Shown here: in pieces, positions 11,522-13,843 of the stretch | Numbering within the stretch: the first letter of the stretch is position 1 | Layout of the letters: each line of letters starts with the position of its first letter | Assembly: GCA_029564115.1 (NCBI GenBank) | Contig: JAKQQP010000245.1 | Coordinates: 1-13,843 of the forward strand | DNA from: Candidatus Rifleibacteriota bacterium | GTDB taxonomy: Bacteria; Riflebacteria; Ozemobacteria; Ozemobacterales; Ozemobacteraceae | DNA: 13,843 bases | Direction of reading: 5' to 3' | Translations under genes and position numbers: made by a program | The notes under the pieces: generated by a model | The model's input: only the letters and a program-made list of their open reading frames with translations | Database searches by the model: none | What the model was told of the DNA's origin: nothing

Positions 11522-13347
11522 TGAAAGCTGATGCTGCACCGATTTTAGGTGTTTTTGAACGAAAAGCCCGCCTTGAAATACCTTTATATCAAAGACAGTA
11601 TGTCTGGGAAAAAGAAAGACACTGGATGCCGCTCTGGGAGGATATTCAACGAAAGATTCTGGATCATATCAGTGGTCGCACTGATGCGCCGGTGCACTTT
11701 CTGGGTGCGATGGTTCTGGATCATAAACAAACTCCAGTTACTCACGTCGAGAAGAGAACGGTTATCGATGGCCAGCAAAGGTTGACCACGCTTCAGATTG
11801 TTCTCAGCTGCTTAAGAGATTATTGTTTAGAGAAAAATCTGCCTGAACTTGCCAATGAATTTAAAAAATATACCCTCAATGACGGTCTGATGGCCAACAG
11901 AGAGGAAGATAAATACAAGGTTTGGCCTTCTTTGTCAGACCGCAGGCAATTTTCTGATGTCATAACATCAGAAAGCAGAGATGAAATAATCAGGCGGCAC
12001 CCTTTAACTCGAAAGAGATATGCTCGCAAGGATGACCCACGACCTTCTATGATTGAGGCATATCTGTATTTCTATACCGAGGTTGACTGCTTCGTTGAAG
12101 AAATGGTTGAGGCAAAAAACTTAACGCCCGAAAGTGTTCTTCAGACAATGCTTCTGTGTTTAAAGCAAGACCTCAAGGTTGTTTTTATCGACCTTGAAAG
12201 GGATGACGACCCTCAGATTATTTTTGAAACGCTTAATGCCCGAGGCGAGCCTTTGTTGCCGGGTGATCTGCTCAGGAACTATGTTTTTTTAAGGGTTGCA
12301 CACGAAAAACTCCACAGCGAAACTCTTTATGAGAAGTATTGGCGGATACTGGATGATCCGTTCTGGAGGAAGGAAATCCGACAGGGAAGTCTGAACAGAC
12401 CGCGATCTGATGTTTTTATTCAATCGTATCTTTCAATAAAAACAAAATCAGACATTTCGATGAAGCACCTGTTCGTCGAATACAAATTCTGGATAGAAAA
12501 GTCTAATCCAAAACCGTTTTCGACTATTGAAGACGAGTTGATCGAATTCAACAGATACGCAACCGCTTTTCGCCAAGTCATCGAACTTGAAAACGATGCA
12601 GATTTTTCCTGTTACTTCGATTCATTTCGTGCCTTCGACACAAACACGCATCTGCCCCTGTTCATGGCGATCTTCGCCTCAAAAACCGATAAAAATATTG
12701 CCAAGAAGATTGCATTGCTTGTCGATTCTTATATTGTAAGGCGGGCAATATGTGCGCTCACGCCGAAGGGCTATACAAACATTTTTGTACGCCTCGCAAA
12801 TCAACTTCAGCAACACGGGTTTACGGAAGAAAACACCCGCGAATTCCTTTTGAAACAGGATAAACTTTCGTCACTCTGGCCGGTTGACGAAAAGGTTTTG
12901 AATGCCTGTTCTGACTTTGATATTGCCGAGATAATTAACAGTCAGAAACTGGTTTACATTCTTGCCCGCGTCAGCCGCCAGATGAGCAATAACTGGAGCG
13001 AAAGAGTTGCGGATTATTCTAATTTGTCAATTGAACATATTATGCCACAGAAATGGGAAGAGAACTGGGCCCTCCTTTCTGACAGCAATGATGTAAATGA
13101 ATTGCAGAAACTGTCAGAAAACCGAAATGGCCAGATCCACAAAATTGGCAATCTGACTATTCTGACTCAACCTCTTAACAGTTCTATCAGCAACTCTTCT
13201 TGGGATGTGAAAAAAGTGGCCATCTCTGAAACTTCTCTGCTGGAAATAAATCGAAAGATAATTTCGTGTGAAGAATGGAATGAAGAAAAGATAAAGATGC
13301 GGTCTACAGAGATTGGCAGGATCATTGTTCAAATATGGCCAAGATGA
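11521..13347 (+). CDS. GmrSD-type restriction protein, DUF262-DUF1524 fusion
   Basis: A 608-residue protein of the GmrSD family, type IV enzymes that attack modified DNA; relatives BrxU and SspE share the layout. The N-terminal DUF262 NTPase domain shows IPLYQRQYVWE (20-30), VIDGQQRLTTL (81-91, the DGQQR motif) and FETLNARGE (235-243) then LLPGDLLRN. The C-terminal DUF1524 HNH-like nuclease shows SIEHIMPQKW (503-512, catalytic H506) and KIGNLTILTQPLN (541-553, N544). The tail with EEWNEEKIKMR is typical. AAGGAGG lies 6 bases before ATG 11521, which I prefer to GTG 11518. The protein is complete, and the NTPase and nuclease are one chain, unlike the two-gene T4-targeting prototype. Whether it senses glucosylated hydroxymethylcytosine, phosphorothioate or something else cannot be read. 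Confidence 0.93.
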   Translation: MKADAAPILGVFERKARLEIPLYQRQYVWEKERHWMPLWEDIQRKILDHISGRTDAPVHFLGAMVLDHKQTPVTHVEKRTVIDGQQRLTTLQIVLSCLRDYCLEKNLPELANEFKKYTLNDGLMANREEDKYKVWPSLSDRRQFSDVITSESRDEIIRRHPLTRKRYARKDDPRPSMIEAYLYFYTEVDCFVEEMVEAKNLTPESVLQTMLLCLKQDLKVVFIDLERDDDPQIIFETLNARGEPLLPGDLLRNYVFLRVAHEKLHSETLYEKYWRILDDPFWRKEIRQGSLNRPRSDVFIQSYLSIKTKSDISMKHLFVEYKFWIEKSNPKPFSTIEDELIEFNRYATAFRQVIELENDADFSCYFDSFRAFDTNTHLPLFMAIFASKTDKNIAKKIALLVDSYIVRRAICALTPKGYTNIFVRLANQLQQHGFTEENTREFLLKQDKLSSLWPVDEKVLNACSDFDIAEIINSQKLVYILARVSRQMSNNWSERVADYSNLSIEHIMPQKWEENWALLSDSNDVNELQKLSENRNGQIHKIGNLTILTQPLNSSISNSSWDVKKVAISETSLLEINRKIISCEEWNEEKIKMRSTEIGRIIVQIWPR

Positions 13348-13367
13348 ACATTCAAAAGGTGTAAATC

Positions 13368-13538
13368 TTGAATCAATGCCGAAGAGCCATTGCGCCTTTG
13401 GCGAGTTGCATCGTTCCGGTCTATTTACAGGGATTACTCAAACCATTGCTTTTCGCGGCCGAATGGGGTTTAATACTTTCATCAGCTGAAAAAACTAGAC
13501 AGCTTGAAAGTGACAGGATTATCGACATATCTCTATAG
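13368..13538 (+). CDS. Possible small ORF with TTG start
   Basis: A 56-codon frame in the gap after the GmrSD-type gene. AAAGGTG lies about 6 bases before a TTG at 13368, and the stop TAG overlaps the ribosome site of the next gene, which would suit coupled translation. The predicted product is hydrophobic in the middle (IVPVYLQGLLKPLLFAAEWG) and charged at the end. No family is recognised. A chance open frame remains quite possible; I list it because nothing else accounts for this stretch. Confidence 0.25.
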   Translation: MNQCRRAIAPLASCIVPVYLQGLLKPLLFAAEWGLILSSAEKTRQLESDRIIDISL

Positions 13539-13546
13539 GAGAAAAC

Positions 13547-13735
13547 ATGTCCAGACAGTATTCTTTACAAGAAGTTATTGATAAAGCTGTGTTAATGTTG
13601 AAAGAAAACCAGCAGGGACTTAATTTTTCTGAACTTGTAAATAAAACGCATCAAAGCCTTGAAGACGCTGTGTTTAACACGGTTCGCACACATTGCGTCA
13701 ATCTATACAAAAGCTCATTGAATATTTCCCAATAG
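13547..13735 (+). CDS. Small winged-helix-like protein or 5' fragment
   Basis: 62 residues starting MSRQYSLQEVIDKAVLMLKE. AGGAG sits 5 bases before the ATG, so translation is credible. The pattern of an initial helix, then QQGLNFSELVNKTHQ, then a helix with VFNTVRTHCVNLY resembles the small winged-helix domains (HARE-HTH-like) found at the N-terminus of some restriction enzymes and regulators, where FSELV and NTIxxxxxNL are usual. A typical domain would continue with a beta hairpin of some 15-20 residues, missing here. The gene may be truncated by a stop or be a naturally short form. The family assignment is by eye and tentative. Confidence 0.5.
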   Translation: MSRQYSLQEVIDKAVLMLKENQQGLNFSELVNKTHQSLEDAVFNTVRTHCVNLYKSSLNISQ

Positions 13736-13843
13736 ATTTGGTTTGATAAGATTCCTTACCGAAGCCGGATTCCCCTGTATTCTGTTGAATCGTCGAAACA
13801 CATTTTTTTGTAGTTCCTCCTGCGTTCTGAAATGCTTGTTATG

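Noticed and set aside
13715..13843. Minus-strand partial frame at the window edge (HFRTQEELQKNVFRRFNR), transposase-like at first sight
   Set aside because: Only 42 codons, two other frames of the same stretch are also open, and the continuation does not match a transposase end; sequence beyond the window is needed.
1..13843. CRISPR array, tRNA or rRNA gene, complete insertion sequence
   Set aside because: No regularly spaced direct repeats, no cloverleaf with conserved T-arm text, no rRNA-like stretch and no intact transposase or integrase were seen on reading both strands.

Overview
This 13.8 kb bacterial window begins with one housekeeping gene, ornithine carbamoyltransferase (argF, 58-1038), closed by a strong intrinsic terminator. 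Almost everything after it looks like an accessory defence island. The sigma70-like signals, Shine-Dalgarno sites and gene families fit a bacterium, probably Gram-negative, but nothing fixes the genus. G+C varies visibly: by hand count 32/60 at 601-660 inside argF and 19/60 at 7861-7920 inside an HNH gene. That fits acquired DNA beside a core gene.

Layout. (1) 1115-2444 is a graveyard of broken defence genes: an intact addiction-module antitoxin, a ParE/RelE-type toxin cut after about 41 residues and joined in frame to what looks like the tail of a type I methylase (HsdM), a YhcG/DUF1016 gene cut inside its nuclease domain, and in another frame a short stretch resembling the tail of a GmrSD (DUF1524) protein. 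(2) 2498-7653 is an apparently complete restriction-modification locus. A small XRE regulator on the minus strand faces away from a plus-strand operon of three overlapping genes: a 214-residue methylase-like protein, a 529-residue Eco57I-type adenine methylase and an 846-residue GIY-YIG nuclease-helicase. Two copies of the palindrome GCACC-N7-GGTGC lie between regulator and operon. (3) 7779-8448 carries two small, AT-rich HNH nuclease genes in the same direction. (4) 8532-10102, on the minus strand, holds a GNAT acetyltransferase downstream of a RhuM-family gene. (5) 10261-11140, on the minus strand, holds a conserved protein of unknown function preceded by a 36-codon ORF. (6) 11369-13347 has a short ORF overlapping the start of a fused GmrSD-type (DUF262 plus DUF1524) type IV restriction gene. 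(7) 13368-13735 has two small ORFs, the second resembling a small winged-helix domain.

How they may work together. The XRE protein probably represses itself, and may time expression of the restriction operon as controller proteins do. The methylase pair would modify host DNA, and the GIY-YIG/helicase protein would translocate on and cut unmodified DNA. The GmrSD-type protein would act on modified phage DNA, covering the opposite case. The HNH pair, RhuM and the 250-residue unknown are defence candidates by position only. The most interesting items are the two-polypeptide methylase with a GIY-YIG helicase partner, the twin operators, and the scars that record lost systems.
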